A stretch of DNA of 64,000 nt from Anaerolineae bacterium (GTDB lineage Bacteria > Chloroflexota > Anaerolineae > Aggregatilineales > Phototrophicaceae): NCBI GenBank assembly GCA_022823165.1, contig JAJDXR010000005.1, forward strand, positions 1-64,000, given 5' to 3'. This document shows positions 7,696-17,551 of this stretch, piece by piece. Positions within the stretch are counted from its first letter, which is position 1. Each line of letters starts with the position of its first letter. The notes beneath the pieces were generated by a model. It worked only from the letters and a program-made list of their open reading frames with translations, searched no databases and was not told the origin of the DNA. The position numbers were made by a program, and so were the translations under genes.

Positions 7696-8439
7696 TTAGT
7701 GTACCTCATTTGGCTGGATAATGCCCGCAGTTTCGCCTTTTCTGATGGCCAGCTTCACTTCGCCGATGGCTTTGGTGACTTCGATATCGCGCGGGCAAGC
7801 CGGCGTACAGTTAAAAATCGTGCGGCAGCGCCAGACGCCGTTGGGTTCGCTGAGGATATTCAGCCGCTCCTGACCGGCTTGGTCACGGGTATCGAAGATG
7901 AAACGGTGCGCCTGTACGATGGCGGCGGGGCCGACGTAATGGCCATTGGCCCAGAAGCTGGGGCAGGAAGTCGTGCAGCATGCACAAAGGATACACTTGG
8001 TGGAGTCGTCAAATAGCTCGCGGTCGGCTTGTGTCTGCAAGCGTTCGCGGCCGTCAGCCGGAATCGGATCATCGTTAACGAAGAAAGGCATGACCTGCTT
8101 GTAATGGTCGAAGAAAGGCGTCATATCCACGATCAGGTCTTTGATGACGGGCATGCCCAGTATCGGCTCTATCTGTACTTTTTCGCCGACATCGCGGATC
8201 AGCATCTTGCAAGCCAGGCGGTTGACGCCGTTGATGCGCATGGCGTCGGAGCCGCAGACGCCGTGCGCGCAGGAGCGCCGCAGCGATAGCGAGCCGTCCT
8301 GCTCCCATTTGATGCGGTGCAGCATTTCCAACACGCGATCGGTGGGATCGACATCCGCCAGGACAAATTCTTGCCAATACGGCTTCTCCTGCCCGGGCGT
8401 ATCCGGGCTCTGCCGTCTGATCTTAAAGGTCACGTCCAT
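7696..8439 (-). CDS. sdhB: Succinate dehydrogenase iron-sulfur subunit SdhB
   Basis: Electron-transfer subunit of complex II, passing electrons from the SdhA flavin to the membrane quinone. The 2Fe-2S plant-type ligands are Cys57, Cys62 and Cys77 (CAHGVCGSDAM) with Asp at the fourth position of the motif. The 4Fe-4S ligands are Cys149, Cys152, Cys155 and Cys159 (CILCACCTTSCP), and the 3Fe-4S ligands are Cys205, Cys211 and Cys215 (CRTIFNCTPAC). 247 residues is standard. It is transcribed after sdhA but separated by an 87-residue membrane ORF and a 311-base repeat-containing gap. Confidence 0.96.
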   Translation of the reverse strand: MDVTFKIRRQSPDTPGQEKPYWQEFVLADVDPTDRVLEMLHRIKWEQDGSLSLRRSCAHGVCGSDAMRINGVNRLACKMLIRDVGEKVQIEPILGMPVIKDLIVDMTPFFDHYKQVMPFFVNDDPIPADGRERLQTQADRELFDDSTKCILCACCTTSCPSFWANGHYVGPAAIVQAHRFIFDTRDQAGQERLNILSEPNGVWRCRTIFNCTPACPRDIEVTKAIGEVKLAIRKGETAGIIQPNEVH

Positions 8440-8454
8440 GCGTTTAGGTCCAGT

Positions 8455-8718
8455 CTATAGGCGAATAAGCGTGACAAGCGCCAAACCATAAATCGAAACT
8501 GCGATACAGGCCGCGAAAATGATGCGGTTTTCTTTTGACATGGATTTGATGGAGTACCATATCTCCACGGCTTCTATAAGCGCCGCCCCCTCTATTTTGA
8601 GGAGACAATAACGAATCAGCAAATACAGGTAGCGAACATGTAAATAGAAATACTTGATGAGCAAGCCCGTGAGGCGAACCTGGTCAGCCATGAATTGCAG
8701 GAATGGATTGTCCTTCAT
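8455..8718 (-). CDS. Small membrane protein between sdhA and sdhB
   Basis: An 87-residue protein starting at an ATG at 8718, ending 15 bases before sdhB. It has two hydrophobic segments, a tyrosine/leucine-rich one (about 15-40, GLLIKYFYLHVRYLYLLIRY) and one at the C-terminus (about 66-86, RIIFAACIAVSIYGLALVTL). It is in the sdh transcription unit but shows no heme-ligand histidine pattern of SdhC/SdhD, and the locus already has a fused anchor. Accessory or assembly role in complex II is speculation. Confidence 0.65.
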   Translation of the reverse strand: MKDNPFLQFMADQVRLTGLLIKYFYLHVRYLYLLIRYCLLKIEGAALIEAVEIWYSIKSMSKENRIIFAACIAVSIYGLALVTLIRL

Positions 8719-9029
8719 ATCGTTCTACTCAACTCGTTCTACTCAACTTCCACCGGCAATGGAGATGATTTCCGCTTGTCTCTGCGCCCTCGGTAGCTCC
8801 AAGTAAGTAATGAGAATCGCAACTGTATATGGGTCTAGGGGCGAACCGCTGGCTCGCCCGCTCTCGAAAAGACTCCCCGCTCAAATACTAATGCAATCTG
8901 TCGCCGCCATTATGAATACTAAACTCGCTGTCCTCTTTTTTCTCGGTGAACTCGGTGGCTAATCGGCTGCATTACTTTCCTCAACTTGCTCCCACGCCCC
9001 GGCGCTGATAAATCAATGGCATATACGCC
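8719..9029. repeat. 311-base gap inside the sdh locus with repeats
   Basis: No gene is visible. It holds a tandem 14-mer (CGTTCTACTCAACT twice, about 8723-8750), a GGCGAnCC-type palindrome with the GCTCTCGAAAAGACT flank (about 8834-8873), and a CTCGGTG-type repeat (about 8930-8962). It separates sdhA from the downstream sdh genes. Confidence 0.6.
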
Positions 9030-10874
9030 CTAGTATACCCGCTCTTTCGGGCGGAATTTTTGCTGATCTTCCGGCAGTCCCTGCGCCACCTCCGCTTCCC
9101 ATAGCGACAGGTCGACTTTCTTGTCGAGATTGACGGCGTAGGACGGCTCGGCCAGGTTGCCGTCATGGCTGATGAGCGAATGCGCGAGATAGTTCTCGTC
9201 ATCCCGCGCCTGGTAGTCTTCGCGGCTGTGCGCGCCGCGGCTCTCCTTGCGCTCCAGTGCCGTCCGCGCGGTGACGTCAGCCAAGTCCAGCAGGCAGCCC
9301 AGCTCCCAGGCTTCCATCAGATCGGTATTAAACACGCGCGATTTGTCGTCAATGCGCAGGTCCCTATAGAAACGCTCGCGCAACTCAGCCAGGTCGTCGA
9401 GGCCCTGCCGCATCGTCTCCTCGGTGCGGAAGACACCCACATTGTCCATCATCGTCTCCTGCATTTTGGCGCGCAGCTCGCCCGGCCGCGACTTGCCGGA
9501 GCCGCCGCGAATGCGCTCGAACTCAGCTTGAATCTCGGCGCCGGCGTCGTTCGGAAGCGCCGCCCAGTCAGCGCCTTTGACGAACTCGGCGATGCACATG
9601 CCGCCGCGCCGCCCGAATACCACCAGATCGACCAGGGAATTGGTGCCCAGCCGGTTGGCGCCGTGTACGCTGACGCAGGCGGTTTCGCCCGCGGCATAAG
9701 CGCCGGGCATGACTGTGCCGGCGGCGTCAATGATGACTTGCGCTTCGACATTGGTCGGGATGCCACCCATGGCATAGTGCGCGGTCGGCTGCACCGGCAT
9801 CGGCTCATGCACCGGATCGACGCCTAAATATGTGCGGCAGAAATCGAGAATATCCGGCAGCTTGCGCTCGACCGTAGCGTCGTCGATGAAGTCGGCTCGG
9901 TCGCGCCCTTCTTCAGCGAAGTAGCGGTTGACCGTCTGCGGCCGCACATCAAGATGCACATAGCCGCGATTCTTGATACTGCGGCCGGCGCGCGTCTCGA
10001 GATAGATGGCGCGGCTGACGACATCGCGGCTGGCCAGGTCTTTGGCGCTGGGCGCGTAACGCTCCATGAAGCGCTCGCCCTGGCTGTTGATCAGCACGCC
10101 GCCTTCGCCGCGGACGCCTTCGGTGATCAAGATGCCCATGCGATAGATGCCGGTGGGATGGAATTGGAAGAATTCCATATCTTGCAGCGGTACGCCGCGC
10201 CGCAGCGCGATGGCCGCGCCGTCGCCAGTGAGCGCGTGAGCGTTGCTCGTGACCGACCAGCAGCGCCCCCAGCCGCCAGTGGCGAAGAAGCTGGCTTTGC
10301 CGTGGAAGATGTGATAATCGCCGCTGCCCAGCTCAATGGCGATCACGCCGGCGCATACGCCATCGACCACAATCATGTCGATGACCTGGAATTCGTCAAA
10401 GAACTTGACCTCGTTTTTGATGCATTGCTGATACAAAGTCTGCAGGATCATGTGCCCGGTGCGGTCGGCGGCGTGGCAAGCGCGGCGTACCAGTTGCTCG
10501 CCGAAGTTGCTGGTATGCCCGCCGAAGCGCCGCTGGCTGATGCGCTTCTCCGAGGTGCGGTCGAAGGGCAAGCCCATGTGCTCAAGCTCGATAACCGCGT
10601 CGACGGCGTTCTCCGCCAGAATCTTGGCGGCTGCCTGGTCCGTCAGGTAATCGCCGCCCTTTACGGTGTCGTAGGTGTGGTAGATGGGCTTGTCTTCATC
10701 CAGGTTGCCCAAAGCCGCGCCGATGCCGCCCTGCGCCGCGCCGGTGTGGCTGCGCGTGGGGTAGAGTTTGCTGACGACAGCCACGTCCGCGCCGCCTTTG
10801 CTGGCGTAGAGCGCCGCCATCAGCCCCGCGCCGCCGGCGCCTATGATGATCGCATCGTGTTTGTGAACTTTCAT
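9030..10874 (-). CDS. sdhA: Succinate dehydrogenase flavoprotein subunit SdhA
   Basis: Oxidises succinate to fumarate. The FAD-binding [11 protein letters not shown] motif is at residues 12-22, and His43 in [11 protein letters not shown] is the expected site of covalent FAD attachment. Further family signatures are FFATGGWGR, the QFHPTG substrate-site loop, [10 protein letters not shown], and the C-terminal [16 protein letters not shown] segment. 614 residues is typical. The gene is immediately downstream of the fused SdhC/SdhD anchor (59 bases) and belongs to its transcription unit. Confidence 0.97.
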   Translation of the reverse strand: MKVHKHDAIIIGAGGAGLMAALYASKGGADVAVVSKLYPTRSHTGAAQGGIGAALGNLDEDKPIYHTYDTVKGGDYLTDQAAAKILAENAVDAVIELEHMGLPFDRTSEKRISQRRFGGHTSNFGEQLVRRACHAADRTGHMILQTLYQQCIKNEVKFFDEFQVIDMIVVDGVCAGVIAIELGSGDYHIFHGKASFFATGGWGRCWSVTSNAHALTGDGAAIALRRGVPLQDMEFFQFHPTGIYRMGILITEGVRGEGGVLINSQGERFMERYAPSAKDLASRDVVSRAIYLETRAGRSIKNRGYVHLDVRPQTVNRYFAEEGRDRADFIDDATVERKLPDILDFCRTYLGVDPVHEPMPVQPTAHYAMGGIPTNVEAQVIIDAAGTVMPGAYAAGETACVSVHGANRLGTNSLVDLVVFGRRGGMCIAEFVKGADWAALPNDAGAEIQAEFERIRGGSGKSRPGELRAKMQETMMDNVGVFRTEETMRQGLDDLAELRERFYRDLRIDDKSRVFNTDLMEAWELGCLLDLADVTARTALERKESRGAHSREDYQARDDENYLAHSLISHDGNLAEPSYAVNLDKKVDLSLWEAEVAQGLPEDQQKFRPKERVY

Positions 10875-10933
10875 TCAGCCCCCACTAGCCGGGCGATACA
10901 GCAGGTCGCGTAGGCAGCGACCCACCATCGCCC

Positions 10934-12022
10934 CTACAGGTCTTCGCTCAAAAACGCTTCCAACTCCGCCGGGACTTCTTCGCCGCGCAACTCATAGATT
11001 TCGGCGGTGGCGGCCATGGCTTCGTGAATCACATCCTTCTCCAGCGGCACGAACAGCGCCGCCGCGCCCAAAGCCAGCAATATCGCCGCTGTCACCGTGC
11101 AGAGCGCGACTGACACGCGCCGGGCGAAGTCGTTGAAGCTGGTGTAATCGGTCAGCACATAGCGCAAGCCGTTGAAGCCATGCAGCGTCACCAGCACCAG
11201 CAGGCAGAGATCGTAAGTCCGCCAAATCAGGACGCCGCCGGCCGCGTAGGACCAGCGGTGATAAACAAATTCCACCGCGCTGGGCACGACGCCGATGCTG
11301 CCGTTGGTCGCCAGGGTGCCGGCGACTTCTTGCGCGGCGGTGATATCAAAGACGCCCTGCACCACGTGCATCAGCCCCAGGTGTCCGAAGACCAGCGGCA
11401 CGATCAGCAAGCCGCTGACGCGCATGAAGGACCACCAGAATCGTTCGATGGGGCTGGCTTGCGGGTAATTGCCGCGCGCGCCGCCCTCGCCTTTGACCAG
11501 ACTAAAAATCGCCGCCAGCACGATGGCGGCCGCCAATACGCCGACGAAACCGGCGATGAAAGGCAGCTGCTCGATAATTGAGAAGGCGACCACATCCATG
11601 AACTTGTCGCCGGCGATGGCCTGCTCGGTCACGTAAAAGTCGATGACATGGGACATCATGCCCACGAAGATCGGCGTCAGCGTCAGCACAGTCAGGACCA
11701 GGACGCCAACAGCCGCCTGCGACTGATGCCGCCACAGCTCGGGTTTGTAATCGAATATGATGATGCGCAGGCCGTTGAAAGCGTGGTAGACAACAGCGAA
11801 TACCAAGCCGAATTCGCCCAGCGTGAATATCGGCGATTGATAAGCGGCGATGGCTTTGACATAGAGACCGGGATAAAAGACAGCCCAGGACGTATCAATG
11901 ACGTGCAGCGCCAGGAAAAGCACGACGCCAACGCCGGTCAGCCGATGCAGCACCCAGCTCCACTGCCCGATGGCGCCGCGGTAGCGCAGTGTCTCGCGTA
12001 CGGTTAGCACAAGAGAAGTCAC
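10934..12022 (-). CDS. Succinate dehydrogenase membrane anchor, fused SdhC-SdhD
   Basis: A 362-residue polytopic protein with about seven membrane helices, more than twice the length of a normal SdhC or SdhD. Each half contains the same heme/quinone-site signature: YHAFNGLRIIIFDY at about 79-92 and LHGFNGLRYVLTDY at about 280-293, i.e. His80 and His281 in an H-x-F-N-G-L-R motif. Other candidate heme ligands are His40, His214 and His219. The N-terminal half begins like SdhC (RGAIGQWSWVLHRLTGVGV). The GTG start at 12022 is followed directly by conserved sequence; upstream lies GGGAA. It is the first gene of the minus-strand sdh unit. Fusion plus internal duplication is inferred from the repeated motif. 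Confidence 0.9.
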   Translation of the reverse strand: MTSLVLTVRETLRYRGAIGQWSWVLHRLTGVGVVLFLALHVIDTSWAVFYPGLYVKAIAAYQSPIFTLGEFGLVFAVVYHAFNGLRIIIFDYKPELWRHQSQAAVGVLVLTVLTLTPIFVGMMSHVIDFYVTEQAIAGDKFMDVVAFSIIEQLPFIAGFVGVLAAAIVLAAIFSLVKGEGGARGNYPQASPIERFWWSFMRVSGLLIVPLVFGHLGLMHVVQGVFDITAAQEVAGTLATNGSIGVVPSAVEFVYHRWSYAAGGVLIWRTYDLCLLVLVTLHGFNGLRYVLTDYTSFNDFARRVSVALCTVTAAILLALGAAALFVPLEKDVIHEAMAATAEIYELRGEEVPAELEAFLSEDL

Positions 12023-12160
12023 AGGATTCCCTTTCTCAGTCGCAACGGTCCCGTCGGCGTTTTCCGGATGACTTTGCTCTTATATCATACACCGCCGCCA
12101 ATTATAGCACGGGCCGCTTGGCGCGAAAGGGCAAGCCTGCCGCCTACCCTTTGCCAAGGG

Positions 12161-12166
12161 TATAAT
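12161..12166 (+). promoter_or_regulatory. Predicted -10 element for rmuC
   Basis: A perfect TATAAT lies 41 bases before the rmuC ATG. No good -35 is found at 17 bases. On the opposite strand TATAAT (12107-12102) and TATGAT (12090-12085) precede the sdh unit, so the 185-base region likely holds divergent promoters. Confidence 0.4.
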
Positions 12167-12207
12167 TCAGAGTAAGCTGAGCGCGAATCAAAGCGGAAGG
12201 ATAGCAG

Positions 12208-13800
12208 ATGGAAGACTTGACCGCGTTAATTGCCGGGTTGGATGGGCTAAGCGCCGTAGTGGGCTTGGGAATCGGCTTGGTCGGTGGATTTATATTCGCT
12301 ATGTTGACCTACCGCTTCTACAGCAAGAACTTCCGCAGCGCCTTTGAGCGGGTGTCTGATGAGATGGAGTCCGCGTTTAGGAGCTTGTCTTCGGAAGCCT
12401 TGACCAGCACGCAGCAGGAGTTTCTTTCCCTGGCCGACCGCGAACTGGACAAGAAGACGGAACAGCACAGCAGCGAGCTCGAATCGAAAAAGGCGCTTAT
12501 CGATACCCAGCTGCAATCCCTATCCAAGTCCATGACGGAAAAGCTGAACTCCGTGCCGGCTGAATTGGAGAAGAATCAGACCAGAGTCACCGAAGTCCTC
12601 GACAAATCGGCGGCGACCATCACAGAATCGAATAAGAGCTACCTGGATCAGCTGACCGAGAAAGCCGAGACACAAACGAAACAGTACATTGCCGAGTTAG
12701 AAGAAAAGAAAAAACTCATAGACCAGCAGCTCGAACAGATGTCGACAACTTTGAAGACTGTTCCAACACAGCTGGACAAGAACCGTCAAGGCGTCAGCGA
12801 AGTGATCGAGAAGAGCGCCCAAAACCTCGAAGCGTCCAACAAAACGCACCTGACGCAGTTGCAAGAGCGCAGCGATACGCAATCCAAAGCGCATGTTGCC
12901 AAGCTCGATGAGAAGGAACTGCAAATCAACCGGCGCCTGGGCGAGATGGACGACAAATTGGGCAAGGTGCAAACGCTGATTGATGAATTTGAGAAAGCGC
13001 GCGAAAGCAAGCTGGGAGCACTGGACGACCAGCTTAAGAACCTGACGCAGACCACCTCGGAATTGCATCGGGCGCTGGCGGACAACCGTGCGCGCGGGCA
13101 ATGGGGCGAGCGCATTGCGGAAGACTTGCTGAAACTCATGGGATTCGTCGAAGGCGTCAATTTCTATAGACAAATGACCCTGGCCTCTGGCGAACGCCCC
13201 GACTTCACCATTTCACTGCCGTCCGGTATCTACGTGCATATGGACGTAAAATACTCATTCGACAATTACGATATGTATCATAAGGCGGACAACAACCATG
13301 ACCGCGCCAAATATGCTGACGCTTTTGGCCGCAACGTGAGAAATGTTGTCAGAGATGTCGCGAACAAAGGTTACATCAATGAAGAAACTGTTGACTGTGT
13401 GGTTCTGCTTATTCCAAACGAACCAGTCTATCGATTCATGCACGAAAAAGATCACAGCATGATGGATTTTGCCATGCAAAATAGAGTTGTCTTGTGCTCG
13501 CCGATGAACTTGTATCCAGTGCTTGCCGTGATCCACCAAGCGGCGCAAAGCCTTGCCTTCGAGAAGAGGTCGCAGCAAGTGTTCGCTGTGCTTACCGAAA
13601 TCCGAACTGAATGGGCAAAGTACACCGACCACATGGATGGCATGGAAAAGAACTTCGCGACCTTGGAGAGGAAATTCCGCGATTTGACCGGCGCGAGGAC
13701 TCGACAGTTGGACAAGAAGTTCGACAAGATTGATACGATATTGGACAGCAACGAGACCGACGCTGACGCCGAAATTCTATTTCCGCAGCTTCCAGACTGA
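12208..13800 (+). CDS. rmuC: DNA recombination protein RmuC
   Basis: RmuC proteins limit DNA rearrangements between inverted repeats in E. coli and carry a restriction-endonuclease-like domain. Here a membrane segment (about 16-33) is followed by a long coiled coil and then the RmuC domain: ARGQWGERIAEDLL at about 294-307, and the nuclease-like RPDFTISLPSG-IYVHMDVKYSF segment (Asp and Lys of a PD-(D/E)xK-like site). The coiled coil contains a roughly 70-residue tandem duplication (about 94-166 and 167-235), shown by repeats of KKxLIDxQL, ValPro-x-x-Leu and SNKxxLxQL. 530 residues is on the long side. Its GC content is lower than that of neighbours. Confidence 0.92.
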   Translation: MEDLTALIAGLDGLSAVVGLGIGLVGGFIFAMLTYRFYSKNFRSAFERVSDEMESAFRSLSSEALTSTQQEFLSLADRELDKKTEQHSSELESKKALIDTQLQSLSKSMTEKLNSVPAELEKNQTRVTEVLDKSAATITESNKSYLDQLTEKAETQTKQYIAELEEKKKLIDQQLEQMSTTLKTVPTQLDKNRQGVSEVIEKSAQNLEASNKTHLTQLQERSDTQSKAHVAKLDEKELQINRRLGEMDDKLGKVQTLIDEFEKARESKLGALDDQLKNLTQTTSELHRALADNRARGQWGERIAEDLLKLMGFVEGVNFYRQMTLASGERPDFTISLPSGIYVHMDVKYSFDNYDMYHKADNNHDRAKYADAFGRNVRNVVRDVANKGYINEETVDCVVLLIPNEPVYRFMHEKDHSMMDFAMQNRVVLCSPMNLYPVLAVIHQAAQSLAFEKRSQQVFAVLTEIRTEWAKYTDHMDGMEKNFATLERKFRDLTGARTRQLDKKFDKIDTILDSNETDADAEILFPQLPD

Positions 13801-13805
13801 TCCAA

Positions 13806-14810
13806 CTATTTTACGACCACTCGCTCCGCCATCAGCTCCATCAGCGTATTCGCGATTAGCTCCGGGCTGTGGCGGATGGTGTCCTGCTTCTGCCAGAGCG
13901 CGCGCTTGCCCGAATGCGTATCGGCGACATCGGCTTCTATCGGCGTCACATTCATCGTCAGGATATTGTGCACCTCATGCGGCGTCGGCAGCAGCACATC
14001 CACCCGCTCGCGCGCGTAGAGCTCCATCAATTCCGCGCTCGGCTTGGTCGCGTTGAGCACGACATAATCCAGCACACCGATGCCGAGATACGAAATCACC
14101 CGCTGCACATGATCCGACAGCGTGTAGCCGTCAGTCTGGCCCGGCTGCGTAGTGGTGTTGCAGATGTAGACTTTTTGCGCCTTCGACATCCGGATGGCGT
14201 GTGAAATCTCTTTGAAAGCGAGCACGGCGATGACTGTGGTAAAGAGGCTGCCCGGCCCGATGGTGATGAGATCGGCATCGAGCAGGGCCTCAATGCAGGG
14301 TTGATAGACCGTGGCTTCGGGATTTTGCACGAAGATGCGTTTGATGGCGGCTTTGTCCAGGCGCCGCACGTTGAACTCTTCTTCGACGATGGAGCCGTCG
14401 ACCAACTCGGCGCAGATATGTGTATTCTCCTCGGTGACCGGGTAGATATTGGCCTGCACATTCAGGAAATCACATATCTGATCGATGGCGGTGACGAAGC
14501 TGTCCGACATCTGCGTCAGCGCGGCGATGAACAAATTGCCGAAAGCCATGCCATCGAGCTTGGGGTCGGAGGGCGCGGCGATGCGATGCTGCATGACCCG
14601 CGCCAGCAAAGAATCGCCGTCGAGCGCCAGTGTAGCCAGCGCGTTGCGAATATCGCCCGGCGCCGGAATCTGGGCGAACTCGCGCACGATACCGGTGCTG
14701 CGCCCGGTATCCGTGACCGCGATGATGCCAGTGAGATCGCTGGTATGGCGCTGCATGCCCTGCATGACCTGCACCGCGCCTAATCCACCGCCCAGGGAAA
14801 CAACTTTCAT
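13806..14810 (-). CDS. YvcK/CofD-family protein (gluconeogenesis factor-like)
   Basis: The protein begins MKVVSLGGGLGAVQVMQGM, the nucleotide-binding N-terminus of YvcK/CofD proteins, followed by the family segments VTDTGRSTG (DDGGSSG in most YvcK), PAPGDIRNALATLA, and GPGSLFTTVIAVLA. In Bacillus YvcK binds UDP-GlcNAc and is needed for growth on gluconeogenic carbon and for wall synthesis; CofD uses a similar fold for coenzyme F420 synthesis. No F420 genes are seen here, so YvcK is favoured. 334 residues is typical. The VTDTGRST variation of the usual DDGGS motif is notable. A TATACT lies about 36 bases before the ATG. Confidence 0.85.
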   Translation of the reverse strand: MKVVSLGGGLGAVQVMQGMQRHTSDLTGIIAVTDTGRSTGIVREFAQIPAPGDIRNALATLALDGDSLLARVMQHRIAAPSDPKLDGMAFGNLFIAALTQMSDSFVTAIDQICDFLNVQANIYPVTEENTHICAELVDGSIVEEEFNVRRLDKAAIKRIFVQNPEATVYQPCIEALLDADLITIGPGSLFTTVIAVLAFKEISHAIRMSKAQKVYICNTTTQPGQTDGYTLSDHVQRVISYLGIGVLDYVVLNATKPSAELMELYARERVDVLLPTPHEVHNILTMNVTPIEADVADTHSGKRALWQKQDTIRHSPELIANTLMELMAERVVVK

Positions 14811-15046
14811 CCAAGCCCTCGCGCGGGTAGTCCCTAATCGAATATCAGTATAGCGCAGAAAAAATATGGCAATGGCGCTGCTGACGAGAATGGCAAAGGA
14901 AAATATCGCGCTGGTTCAGGGAGACGCCGTCAACAGGCCGCGTCGTATGCCGCTGTCCCACTGGATCGCTTTTTCCGGCTTCGACGATGAACTGAATTGA
15001 AAAGTAATGCTGCTGGTCAGTCGATTTTGAGCCCGGGCAACAGGCG

Positions 15047-17551
15047 CTATCGCGCAAACACCGCCAGTTGAAATTCGCGATCAAATGTTTCCATCGTAGC
15101 CTGCAAGGTTCCGGACTGGCTCTTTCCCGTTTCGAAATCGTAGACGATCAACTTGACGACATACTCGCCTTCAGGCAGCTCCGATATATCCATCTCAAAG
15201 ATCGTCAGTAATTCTCGCTGGATTACGCTGTCTTGCTGCAAAACCCTTTGCCCGGCTTCGTCCGATATTTGAAGTGAAAACGAGTAGTGCCTTGGCGTAT
15301 TGTTGGTCCAGGCGAGATAGAAGCGAGCGCGCGCCGGATTCACTTCTAAGGAGGCCTTATGCAGGCGAACGCCATCCCGATAGTGAATTTCGAGATCGCT
15401 GCTGCTGTCCAGGGCCGCGCAGGGGATTTCCGTCTTCACATACAAGTCGATCGCGACTTTCGTGTCGAGATAGACTTGCTCGCAGAATTTGAATCGCTGG
15501 CTGAACCAGGCGAAACTAGCGCTGGTCCGATCTGAAGCAAGCCCCAGCTGATCCGTCAACACCCACGCCGCATTTTGGTTTTCGAGATCAATTGACGCTG
15601 TAGTCCATAAGTCAACCTGCCCCTGCGCGCTGCTATGGACAGCTACAATGCGCTTGTCTATTTTGTCAAAGTGGCGAAGGTAGCGCCGGAAATGCTCGCT
15701 TGCCCGGGCTGTTGGCGGAAAGAGTATCAACGCTGCGTGACGGTCATCGAGAATCGAAGTATTGCCCAAAATTTCAGCGTATGCGCCTGTGAACTGATGG
15801 CGTATACCCGGTGCTTCCGGGCAACCATCACGCAGGTCGTTCAGCCTGTAAATCGACACGAACGGGTCATTATAGGCCGGCCTTATATCGCTGAAACTCT
15901 CGCTAATCGCCTGCGCGCCATTAAGATCGCGATGATAGACGATGTGGCTGAAGCCGTCTGCCTCGAGCTGCGCCAAGCCCGAGAGAAAGTTCGCCTTGTC
16001 TGTCATATCGCAGTGGATCGGTCGCTTGCGATGCCAGGCTTTGGTCAAGAAGTTGGCTCTGATGTAGTTGTAGGCGCTTTTTGGTGGGCGGCTGATTGCG
16101 CCTTCGGTTTGTGGATAGCCGCCCAGCGACTGGAACCAGGAGTACTTCATTGAGTTATGATAGCCAAAGGGCAGATTGATTAGCCGAATCTCGCTTTCTT
16201 CTTCCTCGTCAAGCCAGTCGAGGAAGGTGAGGCGATGCTCGGAAACGTAATCAGCCCAGTCGGGATGGGGGGAGTCAATTACAGGAATGTAGTATTCAAA
16301 GGCGACGATGACGCTTAGCCCCAATACTAATATCGGCCGCGTATTCCTGGGTATCCGGCCCAACAGCGCCCCCAGCCCCATGCAGGCCGCGACCGCTAGC
16401 GGCAGCCAGGCGCCCGACATAAATAAGTTTGGACGGTTATAGGTTACGAAGACAGAAGGCAGCAATTGATTGAGTAGATGCTTCGGCAGCTTGATATTTT
16501 CAAACTCGGTCCCGTTGACGCTCAAGGTTGGTCCGAGGCTCAGCACCATGAATACCAGCGCCAGGCCCAGCCACGGCAAAATTCGCCGCCGTCCGCGCCT
16601 GTCGAATAGTCCGTAACATATCAACGCTAGCGGCAGTAAGCCGATATAGCTGTTCTTGCTATACTTCGCCTTGTCAGGAATCTGAAGTATATCTTCAGCG
16701 AGCGGTCCCAATAACGGATGCTTGCTATTGACGAAGAAGGATATCAAGTCATTCGGGAGATCGGTATACGCAGCATTGCCGCTTGCCCGGTCAACCTGCT
16801 CGCTGTTTTGCAGCATAGGGATGACCCGCCAAGCGCTGGCCAAAATAACGGCCGCAGCCAGCAAAACAACGTGACGCCAGAATAGTCGTTCTCGCCAGCG
16901 TGAAACAGCCAGAGCCAAGATGAACAGCCCCAGTACGATAAAAATGCAAACAGAATTGTATATTGTGATCTCGACCGTTATGCCGGCAAAGAGACCAGCG
17001 AGGATGATCAGGCTCGCGCGTCTTTCCCTAAAGCCACGATGAACGCCATACAGGATTAATGGAGTAGGCGCCAGCCAGGCGACAATGGGCCAACTTTGGG
17101 TCCCGACTATTTGTGGACATAAGCCGAAGATGACCGCCCCTAGCAGCGCTAACCACTTGTCCCCGAATAACCAGTTCAGGTATACATAGGCGGCAATAGC
17201 CGACGTATAAATTATCAGGAGATATCCAAAACTGAAGGCGTTGGAAAGTGGCATGACTGACTGCAGCGCATTGATCAAAACACCGTAGGGCAGGAACATC
17301 GGATGGTACGTCAGCGACACTCCTTGCGGGTAAAAGATCATGTCGGTGGACATACGGTCGGCTTGTCCGGTGATAATCAGTTGGCTATACCAGTAATCCC
17401 AAAAGCCAATGAAGACATCGCAGCACTTATCCTCCGGCAGCCAAAAGACATCCGTTCTTAAAATGTACTTTATGGTTGGATAGGTCATCACCAGCATGAG
17501 AATGGCGGTGACCAAAATGACATGGCTGTGATTGCGGATGATTGAAGGCAT
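15047..17551 (-). CDS. Large polytopic membrane protein, GT-C/YfhO-like
   Basis: An 834-residue protein with about 11-13 hydrophobic helices in the first 430 residues and a soluble extracytoplasmic C-terminal half. The first periplasmic loop has the acidic pattern LPEDKCCDVFIGFWDYWY, in the position where GT-C lipid-linked sugar transferases place their catalytic Asp; the C-terminal part ends with a beta-rich domain (SFSLQISDEAGQRVLQQD). These features suggest a membrane glycosyltransferase or related surface-polymer enzyme, but no specific family is certain. It converges toward nothing nearby; yvcK lies 236 bases further on the same strand. The neighbouring plus-strand gene is also GT-C-like. 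Confidence 0.75.
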   Translation of the reverse strand: MPSIIRNHSHVILVTAILMLVMTYPTIKYILRTDVFWLPEDKCCDVFIGFWDYWYSQLIITGQADRMSTDMIFYPQGVSLTYHPMFLPYGVLINALQSVMPLSNAFSFGYLLIIYTSAIAAYVYLNWLFGDKWLALLGAVIFGLCPQIVGTQSWPIVAWLAPTPLILYGVHRGFRERRASLIILAGLFAGITVEITIYNSVCIFIVLGLFILALAVSRWRERLFWRHVVLLAAAVILASAWRVIPMLQNSEQVDRASGNAAYTDLPNDLISFFVNSKHPLLGPLAEDILQIPDKAKYSKNSYIGLLPLALICYGLFDRRGRRRILPWLGLALVFMVLSLGPTLSVNGTEFENIKLPKHLLNQLLPSVFVTYNRPNLFMSGAWLPLAVAACMGLGALLGRIPRNTRPILVLGLSVIVAFEYYIPVIDSPHPDWADYVSEHRLTFLDWLDEEEESEIRLINLPFGYHNSMKYSWFQSLGGYPQTEGAISRPPKSAYNYIRANFLTKAWHRKRPIHCDMTDKANFLSGLAQLEADGFSHIVYHRDLNGAQAISESFSDIRPAYNDPFVSIYRLNDLRDGCPEAPGIRHQFTGAYAEILGNTSILDDRHAALILFPPTARASEHFRRYLRHFDKIDKRIVAVHSSAQGQVDLWTTASIDLENQNAAWVLTDQLGLASDRTSASFAWFSQRFKFCEQVYLDTKVAIDLYVKTEIPCAALDSSSDLEIHYRDGVRLHKASLEVNPARARFYLAWTNNTPRHYSFSLQISDEAGQRVLQQDSVIQRELLTIFEMDISELPEGEYVVKLIVYDFETGKSQSGTLQATMETFDREFQLAVFAR

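Noticed and set aside
9954..10913. 319-residue plus-strand ORF within sdhA
   Set aside because: Antisense shadow of the clearly conserved SdhA reading frame.
14845..15084. 79-residue minus-strand ORF before yvcK
   Set aside because: Overlaps the end of the large membrane gene in another frame and has no recognisable features.
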